A DNA stretch of 64,000 nucleotides from Brienomyrus brachyistius (GCF_023856365.1 NC_064540.1:9143691-9207690), one strand, 5' to 3'. Positions 25,591 to 37,548 are shown, numbered from the stretch's first letter. Program-made: numbers and translations. The notes: generated by a model from the letters alone, not told the origin.

Positions 25591-26049
25591 CCTTCCCTCC
25601 GTGGTCCTGGGTTCGGAGGTTTAGCTTGTTGACCAGCGTTTCTGCCATCTCCACCATCTTGAACTTGGCCAGGTTGGAGTTCACCTGCTCCTCCTGAGGA
25701 ACGAGGGGGGGTGGGGGGGTGATCAATGAACATCCGCAGTAAGCTTGACCTATGGCTGTGTGTACAATAGACGCCATGGGTACTGTATAGCGAGTAGCCT
25801 GACGTGCACCTCCTCTGAAATGTCACTACAAGTCAGGGTGCCGCAGAACTGCACACAAGCGTAAACACTCACAACAGCACCGGCCACCTTGTAAACTGTG
25901 TAGAGCCTACAAACAACTCAATTCAATTAAAGGTTTTTGACTTTGACCTCACGTTTCCAAAGATGCTATGTCAAACCCTGCACCCAACTCTGCATTTGCG
26001 GAGTTGTCATGTTCTTCCCATGTTGTCAAAAGATGTGATCAGTCAGATT

Positions 26050-26206
26050 GGCACCTGTGTGTGAGAGAGTGTGAGTGTGTCTATGTCCTGTGAAGGACTG
26101 GCATCCCATCCAGGGCGTACTGCATGCTTGTGCTCTACACTTCCAGGGATAAGCTCTATACAAACACTGTCCCAGGCCAGGATAAGCAGCTGGAAAATGA
26201 ATATAA
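26050..26206 (+). repeat. SINE tail in the myosin remnant
   Basis: Reads ctggcatcccatccagggcg, then tccagggataagctc and ccaggataagcagc before aatgaat. This is the common SINE tail in a diverged copy. Confidence 0.6.
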
Positions 26207-27009
26207 TCGCACATAGAAATGGTACTGTATGTATAAGCACGCAAATATAGCAAAATATGTTCAGAAGATGTAAACTGGGTTGCCAGTGTAGTGGGAACAC
26301 TACATGAGCTTACTGTGTACTGTGTGTAAATGTACTTGCATATGATTGTTCCTGATCTGAGCATTTTTTAACTAGCAGATGATAATGGATTTGGTCCAGG
26401 ATGTGATGGCCTCTGTTCACCTTCAGCCACTTCCTCAGCTTGGCGTTTGTAGCTCTTCACCTTGGACTGCAGTTTGTTGATGAGGTCCTGTAGACGTGCC
26501 AGGTTCTTACGGTCCTCCTCAGTCTGCAACCAGAACCCTTCTACTAGTTCAGTACCAGCCATACCCAACTCATGCATGGCCAGCAGGGTCTCTTCCTGAG
26601 AAATCCATACCCACAAGCCTCCACCACTTTCCGGAAGGGGATACCTGGTATGTGAGCTCTTTCATCCTTCTCTCGTATTTGCACACCCTCTTCTGGAACT
26701 CATTGCTTTTCTACCGCTCACTCTCCAGCTCTCTCACCTAATGGAGAAGTGCCAAGTCATGTTCTGGCTATGAAGAGCTAATGGCTATCTTAGGTTGTTG
26801 TGCAGTTTTTACTGGCTGGATCAGAAGGTTTCAAATTCAGCTTTCGTAGAGGCTGCCACTCGACAAAACATTCATTCAAATAATTAACTTTTATTAGGCT
26901 AATGTTGACAAATCCATGGCCAATCCATGGACTGGACTGGGGGGTTTCAATATACAGATATATAATAAAATTAACAGAATGGTTCAAACAAATTTCAAAC
27001 TAATTTTAA

Positions 27010-27160
27010 TAATGTGCTTGTGATTGGAAGGTCACTGCTTCAAATCTTGTGATTGGTAGAGTGATTTCACCATTGGACCCCTAAGCAAGGTCCTTAATCC
27101 TCAATAGCTCCAGGGACTGGCTGACTTCAGATAAAAGCATCTGCTACATAAATAAATGTG
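27010..27160 (+). repeat. SINE-like fragment
   Basis: Contains a box-B-like ggtcactgcttcaaatc, then ccattggacccctaagcaag and ataaaagcatctgctacata. It has the same body as the copies at 1211-1345 and 29180-29375. Confidence 0.6.
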
Positions 27161-27582
27161 CATGGTAGAACACTGTGGCTGCAGCACAAAGCCAATCTTC
27201 TCCTCGAGCTCCTTGCACTTCCGACAGGCTCAGACTTCTCGAAGGCCTCCTTTAGCTTGAGGAACTCCTCCTTGAAGTTGGCCATCATCTCCTCCATAGC
27301 TGCACTACGCAACAGCGGCTTAATCTTCATGAAAAGCTTCATTCAGGGCCAGTTTTTCACAGCATGGAAAGCCTGAATGTTCCACTCGATAATCAGCAGG
27401 GCATCTCTGCGGGGGCAAACCATGGTACTGTGTGAAGAATCGATCTAATACACACCAGAAGGCTCTAAAGGTGTGAATCAGTTAAACAGTAACTCTTTGA
27501 ATACGTTTAAGAGAACAAGAGTGCAGAAGTGTAGATGCAACAGCAGGAAAGGTTAAAGAATTGAAATTTATATCATATACAT

Positions 27583-28137
27583 TATATGGACAAAAGTATT
27601 GGGACACCTGGCCATTACACCTACAGGAACTTTTATGACATCCCATTCTAAATCCATAGGCAGCAATATGGAGTTGGTCCCCCCCCCCCTTGCAGCTATA
27701 ACAGCTGTCAGTCTTTTAGGAAGGTTTTCCACAACATGTTGGAGATCCAGAAGAGCATTTGTGAGGTCAGGCACTGATGTTGGACATGAAGGCTTGGCTC
27801 GCAATCTCCGTTATAGATCCCAAATCCCAAAGGTATTTGATGGAGTTGAGGTCAAGGCTTTGTGTGGGCCAGTCAAGTTCTTCCACACCAAACTCACCCA
27901 ACCATGTCTTTATGGACCTCACTTTGTGCACTGGGACACAGTCATACTGGATCAGAAAAGGACCTTCCCAAAACTGGAAGCATAGAATTGTCCCACATGT
28001 CCTGGGATGCTGTAGCATTAAGAGTTCCCTTCACTGGAACTAAGGGGCCTAGCCCAACCCATGAAAAACAACCCCATACCATTATCCCTCCTCCACCAAA
28101 CTTTACTGTTGGCGCAATACAGTCCCATTCCTTCAAA
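27583..28137 (-). mobile_element. truncated Tc1-like transposon
   Basis: The 3' half of a Tc1-like element, different from the one at 1812. Its outer end (tatggacaaaagtattgggac) lies at 27583. Minus-strand pieces encode [32 protein letters not shown] and DLNSIKYLWD. These cover the second and third catalytic positions of the DDE transposase. The last shows Lys where the catalytic Glu belongs, and the pieces are in different frames. The other end is missing. It sits inside an intron of the dead myosin gene. Confidence 0.88.
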
Positions 28138-29179
28138 AATGTTTGTAAACCTTATTGCATGGCTAGGTGCTTGATTTGCAGAGAAGGTGGGATTCAAACT
28201 CCCAATCCTGGAGGTGTGAGGCACTGTACCATCCTAAATAAGAGGTATCAATCTCAGCCCTGTCTCCCGTCTGGCTGCCCTCCCTCTCTGTGGAGCTTGA
28301 AGTGCAGGTCATTCTGTAACCTGAGCCACCTGCTCCACCATTGTTCTAAATAAGAACCCCATGTCTCCATGGCCAAATAAGGTCTGGGGGCTCATCGCAC
28401 CCCCAGCATCAGCACATGCCCCACAATGGCGAGGTGGGGCCCGTCTGAAATAGGAGGCCCTAATCCTCTGTCACAGGGCAGATGCTCTGCCGATGCGATC
28501 ACTTGCAAGATCCTTCTGGAACAAAGGGGGCCGATGGGCAGCTATTTTTAAGGGGGCTCAGAGCGGCTGCCATCACACGTTTCACCACAAGGGCTCACGT
28601 AGAAGGGGCCAGAAAGGACCATGCGGTACTCACCGTTTTATAGCAGCTAAGGTGTCTCACAGAGAACTAAGACAATGAGGAAGAATGCTGCCCTGACCTC
28701 ATCTCCATCATCTTCTGCAGCTCCATCCTCATCGGCTTGTCCCTGCTGACTGCCTGTAACATGGTGAACATGGTATCTCCTCCAGCTGGCCCATCAGGCT
28801 GGCCTTGAAGAACACCTGCAGGGCACCGTTACAGGGCTCTTCCTCTTCACAGATTGTTCTGCTTTCTGGGAAAATCCAGACCTTTATTTCAAAACCTTAA
28901 ATTATAGCTGAAATTGATATAAATTTCTGTCCTCAAAAATGATTTGCACTTCTGCCCAGACTGAAAGAGTATCAGTGTTCCAGGTGTGGTTTTGTAGTTT
29001 GTGTTTTAACACCTGTATATTTTCATTCTTTTTACTTTACACATCACCCATCTAAAAGCCATGCTAAGCGCCAATTGACCACGCCCCCGTCCCCACATAT
29101 GCACATATGCTTGGGTGTGCATCCATGCTTGTGGTGGGCAGGGGTGTGTAGGGTGTTATATGTGTAAGGAGACCTACGG

Positions 29180-29375
29180 CTGCTTCAAATCTGTACGAGT
29201 TGGGGAAGCCGTGCTTCCTTGTGACATTGTGTCCATGATCGGAATATCGTGGCAGAGTGATGTCACCATTTGGCCCTTGACCAAGGCCATTAACTCTCAG
29301 TCGCTGAAGGGACTGTCTGACCCTGCTTTCTCAGTTATGTGTCACTTTGGATAAAAGCATCTGCTGAATATGTCC
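29180..29375 (+). repeat. SINE-like fragment
   Basis: Contains ggcagagtgatgtcaccatt, then cccttgaccaaggccattaa, gggactgtctgaccctgctt and ggataaaagcatctgctgaa. It is inserted in an intron of the myosin remnant. Confidence 0.6.
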
Positions 29376-30193
29376 AGTTGTAACTGACAAACACACCGCG
29401 GCTTGAAGTCAGCATAGAGGAGGCGGTTGGGGAAGCCCTTCTGGCAGATGCAGATTCCTTCCAGCACACGGTTGCACTGTAACTGGTGAAGCACTAGGAA
29501 GGCGTCCATGATGCCTGTGAAAGGAAAAACAGTCTAAGAACAAGGCTGCAATGGCAATGGCAGCTGGTAGACTGGGCGCCATCAAGTTTCCTGGGGACAG
29601 CAAAAGCCAAACCCGCAGGAGACCCCTTGGGACACCTTGGTTGGAGAAGCTTAACGTCAATCTTTTAATGCTGCTTTCAGCTCCTATACCTCAGCATCGT
29701 TTCAGCAGACCGTCAGTGTTAGCTGAGAGTTGTTGATTGGCCAATCCAAAGTCTACCCTCAACAAACATGGCTGAACATTTCAACTTGTAAATAAATGGA
29801 GAAAGTCCAGAATCTGACTTCATACCGTTTTTTAAAGCTTCCCTGTATCAACATGAGCTACAGAACAGCCCGAAAGGAGGACCCTACCTGGTGTCTTGGT
29901 CTCATTAGGGAGGATGCAGTGCAGAAAGTGCGGCTGCGTGCTGCGTAGGTTGGTCATGAGCTCGTTCAGGTTGTCCTGTAGACAACCAAGGCAAGACAGG
30001 GAAAGGCTTATGAAAACACTGCATTATACCTCCTGGCATCTCACCTTGTTGACCCCTGGGTTTATACCTTGGTTATTTGCTGTGAAACACAAATACAGAG
30101 GAGCTTGAGAGCAGTGTCCAGGAGTCCAGGAGGGATCACTGCAAATCAGTGGATGCTGTAGACATACCTAGTTTACGGAGCTCTGGAAGATGG

Positions 30194-30263
30194 AGGTAGC
30201 ACAGACTTAAAGTGATGTTCATGTGCTTAACGTCCCTAAACATCACTGCAAGTCTTAACTACC
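30194..30263 (-). ncRNA. mir499: miR-499 precursor hairpin
   Basis: Minus-strand hairpin of about 70 bases. The 5' arm, at 30258-30237, begins TTAAGACTTGCAGTGATGTT and matches all 22 bases of miR-499-5p as I know it, including the seed UAAGACU. The 3' arm is at 30219-30198 (AACATCACTTTAAGTCTGTG...). GTGATGTT pairs with AACATCAC and GACTT with AAGTC. Between these, three bases form a G-U pair, a C/U mismatch and an A-U pair. The stem is closed by GAGGTAG against CTACCTC, and the loop is about 17 bases. It lies between the exons encoding KKAATSQTV and NLNELMTNL, the intron in which MYH7B is known to carry miR-499, and on the same strand. Known role: a muscle microRNA that favours slow-fibre and cardiac programmes, for example by repressing Sox6. 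The host exons on both sides are damaged while the hairpin is not. Confidence 0.95.
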
Positions 30264-32599
30264 TCCTCCTCCACCTTGGAGACACTGTGTTTGGTTGGAT
30301 GTAGAAGACTGTTGAGGACATTTAAATAGGAACAGGATGCATTAAGGGTGTGTATGGAACGGCAGGATTTGAGGTTGAAGCATGGAGGAAGCTAAGGAAG
30401 CTATAGAATCCTGTGCATCAGCCTTTAAATTGCTCCAAAACATTATAGCAGCCCTTGGGTGAGGGGTATAGAGCTATCCATATCATAAGGAAGCAAAGTA
30501 TGTTGGGAGCCCGCTGAAACCAGGCTCACCTTGCGTAGCTGTCACACTGTCTGAGAAGTGGCCGCTTTCTTCCTCTTTTCCTTGGTTCCTGGTTTAACTT
30601 CAGCTGCTCCTGGAAAGAAGAACACTGTCATGAATCAGCAGTGTAAACAAGCACTGTGTGTCAGCAGTTAAAGACTCCATCCAACATCCAAATGCTAGAA
30701 GAATGTCATCATGAGATTTCAACTACCTAAAATGTTAACGGTCATGGTAGTCAATTTTGCAATATACCAGCTTAGCATTCAGTAATGTTGTCATACAAAT
30801 GCACGCCTCTTCTAATTCCATGTTCAAATCAAAGTCACAAACACGTCTGGAAAAAAAAGCTGGTCTGGAACTCTTGTAGAAATGGGGAGTCCCACAGCTA
30901 CTCCAACAAGTATTCATTGTTTTGCTTTCTCACTGTCCACCCACACCACCATCCATGGAATCTCAGACTTACCTGTTTCAGAGCTGATGTAGTTCTCATA
31001 AAGGTTGGCCAGGAGCTTGTTGGAGGACTTCTGGAAAAAGCTCACTACTGTTTTGTTCAGCGGGTCTTTGTTTTTGTCTAGCCAGCCAATGATGTTGTAT
31101 GGAACCTTGGGGGCAGGAAATAGGGGAGAGATGTGGCGTGAACATTGGAACACCTTCATTTCTTCTTACAGGAATATCTTCTGTGAATTAAACACCTTTA
31201 CTCACCACCCCAGCATAATGCACCAGCTCAAAGTGGGCTTTGTATTTCCGCTTCTTGTCGGGACGGAGCTTCTAGAAATTGGTTGACTTGCCAAGGTGAT
31301 TGTCGTACATCTTGGCCTTGAAACTGCTGTCAGTAGCCTTGAGAAACATGCACTCCTCTTCGAGGATGGACAAGATCCCCAGGGGCTGGAGGACACACAT
31401 CACGTCACACACCGGCCAAATGCTACATGCACGTCTCGCTCCACAGTTTCATGAGGTGGGCTACTGTACCCTCTCAATGAGATCAATGCAGAGCAGCAAG
31501 TTCAGGCCAAAGTTGATGATAGTCCACTCAATTGGTAATGTTGATGCAGAGCTGCTCAAAGCTGTTGAACTGGGATTATAAAGAACAAAATGCACCAGAC
31601 AGAATGGGTATCAAGTAGGGCAGAGTTTAGATATGGTGATGAAACATCATGTTGCAGTTTAAGGAAATGTGGCCATCTTCGATTTTGCTTGTGAGCCCTA
31701 ATGGGGGCCAGTTTTGGTTCTGCTTGTGAGGCCCTTCTCTACCCTAACATGGACCAGCTTTGGTTCTGGTTATGAATCCTCTCTCTACCCCAGTGTGGGC
31801 CAGCTTTGGCTCTGGGCAGCTCCTCACTCTCAGTGCCGTTGGCATTGTCCTGCTCCTCCCATGACTTTTGCTTGAACTTCATGTTGCCCAAGTGCCTGAT
31901 GACGCCCTCTATTTTATAGCAGCCATACTTCTCGTTGGGGCTGAAGCCCAGAGGCCAGCCTCCCCGTGGGCCCAAAGTGAATTTGCCCTGTGTCGGAAGG
32001 TGGTGCACAGGAGATCAGTCAGCTGGTACGCAAAAAAGAGAGTGACAAAATGTCTCAAAAAAAGAAAAATGAAGAATGAAGAAGGGAAAAAAAGTGAAAA
32101 AGAAAAGGTAGGAAGAGACTATAATGATAGCATCAGGGGTGGCCTGAGGGGGGGGGGGGGGGGGCACAATGTGATAAACCCTACCCAAGGCAGAGTGGAC
32201 GTAAGAGAAAAACAGGAGAGAAAACAGGATGGGGTGGGGTGGCCTGAAGCCTGGCCCCTCTTTTGCCAGCTGCATCACCCAGGGCCGCCACAATGACACA
32301 ATACTGAATGACACGTTTCGTGTTGACAGTTTTGCCAGCACCGGATTCTCCGCTAGGAGTAGCAGACAAAATGATATGAACAAGATGCAAGAGAACCGAA
32401 GCGTGATGGCCGGATCTGCCGCACCGAGCAGGAACATCAAAATCATAGAGGCAGAAAGGCATGGGCAAAAAACCTTAAAAGATATAAAGATGTCACCAAA
32501 AACAACCTGCAACCTGTTTTAAAAAAAATATAAATAGAGTTTGTAGACAGAAAATCATGCACATACATAATTTTACTCCATAAACCACTCATTAGCTTA

Positions 32600-32708
32600 T
32601 TTAAGTTACAAGTAATTATATTGACTTGTAAGTTACAAATAACTACATTGACTTGTATGTTACAAGTAACTATACTAACTTGTAAGTCACAAGTAACTAT
32701 ATTGACTT
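32600..32708. repeat. tandem repeat, four copies of about 29 bp
   Basis: Units of the type acttgtaagttacaagtaac followed by tatattg, diverged by a few bases. They lie between the myosin 28-bp exon and the P-loop exon. Confidence 0.8.
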
Positions 32709-35408
32709 AAAATTAAGTGAAGAAGCTGACTCACGTGATAAGCATGGCCTGGATTTTTCGATCTATAGGAAAAGTCAAAAATAAACTGCCATCAGCGACT
32801 AACGAAAATCCCTAACAAGACACTGGCTTCTAAGACATTCTTGTTAAATAATAAACTCTGACTTATGTAAACAAAGGTAGAGACACCTTTAGGAGGATAT
32901 CTTCAGCTGGGCTTCCCTACGTTACCATGATGCAGTACTCTGCACATTTCCTGTCCTGTAGGAAAGGGGTTCTTGACCCTCGGGCCACTCACTGCGCAGC
33001 ATGTCGTTGTAGGCATTGTCGGCAGTGGAGTAGATGTGGGGGGGGGGAAGGGCGGTGTAGACGGGAAGCCACTTGTAGGGGTTCACCGTCACGCAGAAGA
33101 GTCCGGAGTAGGTCTGTGGCCAGAAAGGGAGTGCAGCTGGGCAGCTGATGAGCCCGCGGAGTGCTGGGCCTCGTGAAATACGCTGAGCCAACATCAGCTG
33201 AGCAAACATCCTTCACTGGATGCTCCAGCTTGACGGTGACCCTAATCTACAGAACTGGCTGGAAGTTTTCACATGTAAAGACAGACTCCTGCCCTCCACG
33301 ATGCTGTGCTGGCGATGTGCTTACAGACAGCGTCATCGATACGATGCATCCTAAGTGTGGCAGGTTTGTGGACACGCTCCCAGCCGCCACTTTATCATCG
33401 TGTTGCAGCCACCGTGCCTGACAGCTTGTTAAGCCCCAGGTGGCTGTTCTGCCATCAGGTGAGTGACCCATCAGAAGCGATTTACCAGCTGGTTACTGGG
33501 AGCTGAGAGCCCATCCCAGCATGCACATGGCACGAAGCGTGGGGCCCTAGACAGGACTCTCAGGGCTCTGCTACGGACTCACGTCCATCATCCAGTTGCT
33601 ATAGCGGCGGCGCAGGTTGTGGAGCACGGAGATCTCGTGGAGGTGAGTCAGCATGGCCATGTCCTCAATCAGGTCGAGCTTCAGGGGCTTCGTCTGCTGG
33701 ATGTCATCCTCATTTACCGTCATCACCTGGGGGGGGGGGGGGGTTGGCAGCTAAATGCACGCTGTGGATGTGTCTGCTGCACTCAGCGCTGCTCTTCTGA
33801 CAGCTTGCAGTCTCTGTAAGTGGCCCCTTTCGAACCTGAACCCTGAGTTAGAATTACTAAAATGAAACTAATGTATGTCTGTATATAATAACTATGTCAA
33901 TGTCAACTGAAATGCAGCTGGTGTTTATTTCAGATCAGCAGGTTTGGGGTTGGATTGGCTTAGATTAAAACCATTTAAAAAAAATTTGTGTGTTTCTTAT
34001 GCGTATGGAATAACATAATTACTTGGAATCCCTATTGTAAAATATGTAAGTGAATTTCACAGGAAACTCACCTTCTCATGCTTTGTTTCAACAACGATTT
34101 TGTCTCCGCTGTGGTCCTTGATCTCCACCTCAACGTATGCCTCCTTCTTGTCTGCAACCCAGGCCAATCCTGGCATTGAAAAGCACACCTTAAAAGTGGC
34201 ATCTACAGAAGAGATGGCTGCTGATTTAGATGCACGGCAGAGATGGCCGCGGGCCTTACCATCGACGGCCGCTGTCTGCCCGGCCAGCAGCTGCAGGTCG
34301 GCTCTTGCGGAGAGAAGGAGGCGCTTCCCCGAATTCGCTCATATCCAGCATACGTGCCATGAGGGCTGCTGCTCGGTCCCGGAAGAATCCAGGAATGATG
34401 CACTTTCAAACCTCAACGAACCTTCAGACAAAAGAGAAAGATTGCTTGAAGAGTGGACCTATCCCCATGGGCGCATTATACTTCTTAGCCAATTGAAAAT
34501 ATAGTATAGACAGATGGCTTGATTAAATATATTAGCCTATTATAACATAAGACAAACTCAAATCTACATTAAAGTTTAACAGGTGTCCTTTTTTGTGATA
34601 TTACAACAGGTGTGAAAGTCGCACTAAGTTTTCCGTTTAACAGACCTGAGCTCGAACCCAATCCGAAGCCTTGCAGCAGAATGAATTTTAAACAAATATT
34701 TTACACCACCCTGCCACGTTAGTACAGAGATACTGACCGCAAAGCGCACTGCAGAGGACTGCCCACTCAGGACAGGCCGCCCTGTTTTTATTGCCCCCGT
34801 CAAGGTCAGGGTTAGGAGAGCTATGCCTGAAATCGCCATGTGTCACCTACTGCCCTGCCGCTCATTGGTGCCGCCCGTGTGTTCGAAGCCACACAAAAGG
34901 CCAGCGGTGTTTCCATGCCACCGCACACTTAAGCCGGCTATTTTTGTAGCCCTATTATACTGTGGGCACCATGGCAAGCTTCTCTTAATCACACCATTGT
35001 GGTGGCTAAAGCCTGTATGAGAATAACACTGAAGTGACTGTGCTCATGATTATATAACCCGATAGTGAGCCCAATACAGTAATAACAGGCTGAAATAGTG
35101 CAGGCTACAATAGTTTGGTATCACAAAGGAGAAAATATTTGGAGTCCGTGGTGTAAGGAGTGTGAAGTACAGTGTAATTTCAGGTCTTCTGCAAAAGGAA
35201 TGTAATTTTACATTATTTTCATTTCCTGCATTTGTGTTTTTCTGAACTTACATTGGACTGATTAAAAGTTCCTGCAAAAAGGGTAGATTAACAACAGACA
35301 ATAGTTGAAAGAGTAAAAGTCATTGTTTTAAAAGTATTTATACTGCAAGGAGAAGGTGCCGTCAAGCTGGTAGCAGGAAGCCATTTTTGATTTTCCAAAG
35401 CGCCTAAA

Positions 35409-35461
35409 ATGCTCAGTATATAATGCTCAGTATATAATGCTCAGTATATAATGCTCAGTAA
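35409..35461. repeat. 14-bp tandem repeat, four copies
   Basis: Copies of atgctcagtatata in direct succession. Confidence 0.85.
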
Positions 35462-36810
35462 CTCACAAGCCTGCAGTTTCATTAGTGTGGTACTTTGCCT
35501 CTGTCACAGTGGATGCTGATCTTCTGCAAAAGACCAAATCAGTTCAAAGCAGACAGAGACAGTCATGATGGCTGGATCGCACTCTCGGCAGACACACTGA
35601 CGACTGGCCTTGTTCTTGACATTCCAGCACTGGGTGCATAGCTGTGGTACATGTGGGAGGGGGGATGATGTGAAGCACTTCTGACCACTTACGGGTATCG
35701 GAAGACCCTTTTAGCTGTAATATTCTCAGGTTTATGAAAGCAAGCCTGGTTTAACGCCATAGCGCCGCGTTAGCATTAGCATCCTGCACTGATGTAACAC
35801 AGCAGTTTGCCTGTCACAGCATGTCTCTTTTTTAGACTGTCACGCATTGTTCCACAGCTATAGCAGCCAGGAAAACAGTAACAAGAAATTTCCAATACCC
35901 CCCCCCCACCCCCCAACAGAAGATTATTATATTTACAAAATATTTGCTTAACCCCCCACCTGAGGATTCACATTTGTATGGCATTGTCAGTAGTTTTTTT
36001 CAACTCGGGCCCTTTACATTTGGACTTCAGTGTGTGCTGACCTTGGCTGCACTCTTGGGGGAGGATCTGGCCCGGCCCAAAAATAAACAAGAATAAAACG
36101 TCCCTCTCCTTTCAGTTGCTGATATTCCCAGTGGAGAAAGATGACATGCTGTGACTGAATTTTTCATTGGGGGTGCTCCCCTCAGTGAGACCAGCAGGTG
36201 GCGTAACAATTAAGGACCATCGGAAAGCCATATGCTGCACGTTACATGAATGTCTTCAGCACTACTGTGGGAGCTACTGTCAGTGAATCTTACTGCCATT
36301 ACGGCTATGCATTCAAGCAAGTCACAGCACTCAAACCAACACCCATACGGCGCAATACATACACCTACAGCTGTCTTTCCATTGGTAGCACGTCAATCCA
36401 TAACTCCCCACCCCTGTTTAAACTGTGCAAATTCAGACACCAGCCAGATCTGGGAACGCCATCGAAATCCCCCTGTTGCCAGTAATCAGACAAGAACGAG
36501 ACAGTGGGGGTTAAGTGGGTCCTGGAGGATGGCGCCAGCTGCTAAGGTGGTCGTACTCCCAGTGAAGCGCTTTGCTTGATCAGATTTCACCCCGGGAAAA
36601 GGCCGGTTAAAGCCCTCTCCCCCCTCCCTGGGCATTGGCTGTACCCCCCCCCCCCCCAACCCCCTGTATTCAAATCAGACATATTTCATGTTGTTTGACA
36701 AATGGAGCAAGGGTTCAGGTGTGGGGGGGCTGGGACGTTCATACTGGGGGTTACGGCAGATCCTCACATCTGAACTACAAAGCTCTGCTAATGAATGGGG
36801 GGGCATTCCA

Positions 36811-36902
36811 CAGGGCCGTGGAATGTTGGGGGGGGGGCACATTGGGTATTGAGTAAGCTGTGAAGAGGTCCTGACAGCCCCCCCCAACATTCCACGGCCC
36901 TG
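36811..36902. repeat. foldback with 26-bp arms
   Basis: The left arm, 36811-36837, contains agggccgtggaatgttgggg. The right arm, 36877-36902, is its complement and contains ccccaacattccacggccct. About 39 bases separate them. Just before the left arm a shorter nested palindrome occurs (cattccac ... gtggaatg, 36804-36825). Confidence 0.85.
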
Positions 36903-37335
36903 TCCTACCATCATCCATCCAACCCTCACAGCTGTTTCTTCCCTTAAGCCAACAGCCCAGAGACTCACACAGACTGAGTATCATATCTTTTTCCAATCAT
37001 TTCTATGCACAAAACCCAATAATGATTTTTAGAAAACTGAGATTCCCTTTTGAGGATTGATAAAATGTCACCACAAGGTCAAAATCACAGGGTTTTAATC
37101 ACATCGTGGAGACGTCTCTCCTCCACAATGAAATATTTACATGACCACACACACAAACGACATGTAGTCTGGACAGATGACTCGATCCTGATTGGACTTC
37201 TGACAAAGAGTATCAATCCTGCAAAATTACTGATGTTCAACCTTTGAAAATAATACTTCACATTTCCAGCTGTATAGTCAAATAAAACTGCAACTATCTG
37301 AGCAGTTAAATACTAATGACTAATGTATCAGTTAC

Positions 37336-37548
37336 CTGCTGAAACTGGAGAATTCTGCTCTGCAGGCCACTCTGGATTATGTTGTTTTGGCTCGTAACCA
37401 ACCACTTGTCTTGAATAGGTACATATCCAGTGTAGGATTTAAGGGGAACCTAATATCTGTTCCAGGAGAGCATGTAACCCTCTGGATGGACAGCTGGATA
37501 CTCCATGGAGTTTAGGGTCACCATGTCACCCAACTGCATGTCTTTGTA
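37336..37548 (-). pseudogene. unrecognised coding exon with one stop
   Basis: A 213-base segment (71 codons) has a good acceptor (ctcctgcag) and a good donor (gtaact). It is open in the frame that gives YKDMQLGDMVTLNSMEYPAV and later SYTGYVPIQDKWLV, except for one TAG at 37452-37450. Balanced composition, precise splice sites and a single lesion suggest a recently broken exon, or an intact one with a sequence error. I do not recognise the family, and it is not myosin. No partner exons were found nearby. Confidence 0.4.

Larger units (their letters stand above)
25592..34342 (-). pseudogene. myh7b: decayed myosin heavy chain 7B (host of miR-499)
   Basis: Exon remnants in order on the minus strand: start codon exon 34342-34260 (frameshift after LRKS), 34202-34072 (KKEAYVEVEIKD), 33726-33583 (144 bp, [11 protein letters not shown]), 33113-32993 ([17 protein letters not shown], 12 codons deleted), 32762-32735 (28 bp), 32352 to about 32250 (P-loop GESGAGKT), 31990-31820 (NMKFKQK), 31575-31465 (NSFEQLCIN, internal deletion), 31390-31203, 31105-30973 ([10 protein letters not shown]), 30609-30530, 29975-29888 ([10 protein letters not shown]), 29516-29398, 28838-28700, 27415-27160 ([14 protein letters not shown]), then rod pieces at 26735-26650, 26525-26375 and 25693-25592. 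In-frame stops on the plus strand lie at 31272-31274, 30542-30544, 27343-27345 and 26711-26713. The switch-1 exons and most of the rod (many hundreds of residues) are missing. It is tail to tail with trpc4ap, as MYH7B is in human. The paralog call rests on synteny, the sequence and the miR-499 hairpin. Confidence 0.93.
34343..37335. other. upstream of the myosin remnant, no gene seen
   Basis: This would have been the 5' flank and leader exons of myh7b. It holds a four-copy repeat (35409-35461), a C-rich run near 35900 and the foldback at 36811-36902. No open frame shows a family motif. Any surviving promoter for the miR-499 transcript might lie here or in the introns below. Confidence 0.4.

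Noticed and set aside
28540..28560. MEF2-like site ctatttttaa as a miR-499 enhancer
   Set aside because: A single 10-base match downstream of the hairpin in AT-rich sequence is expected by chance.
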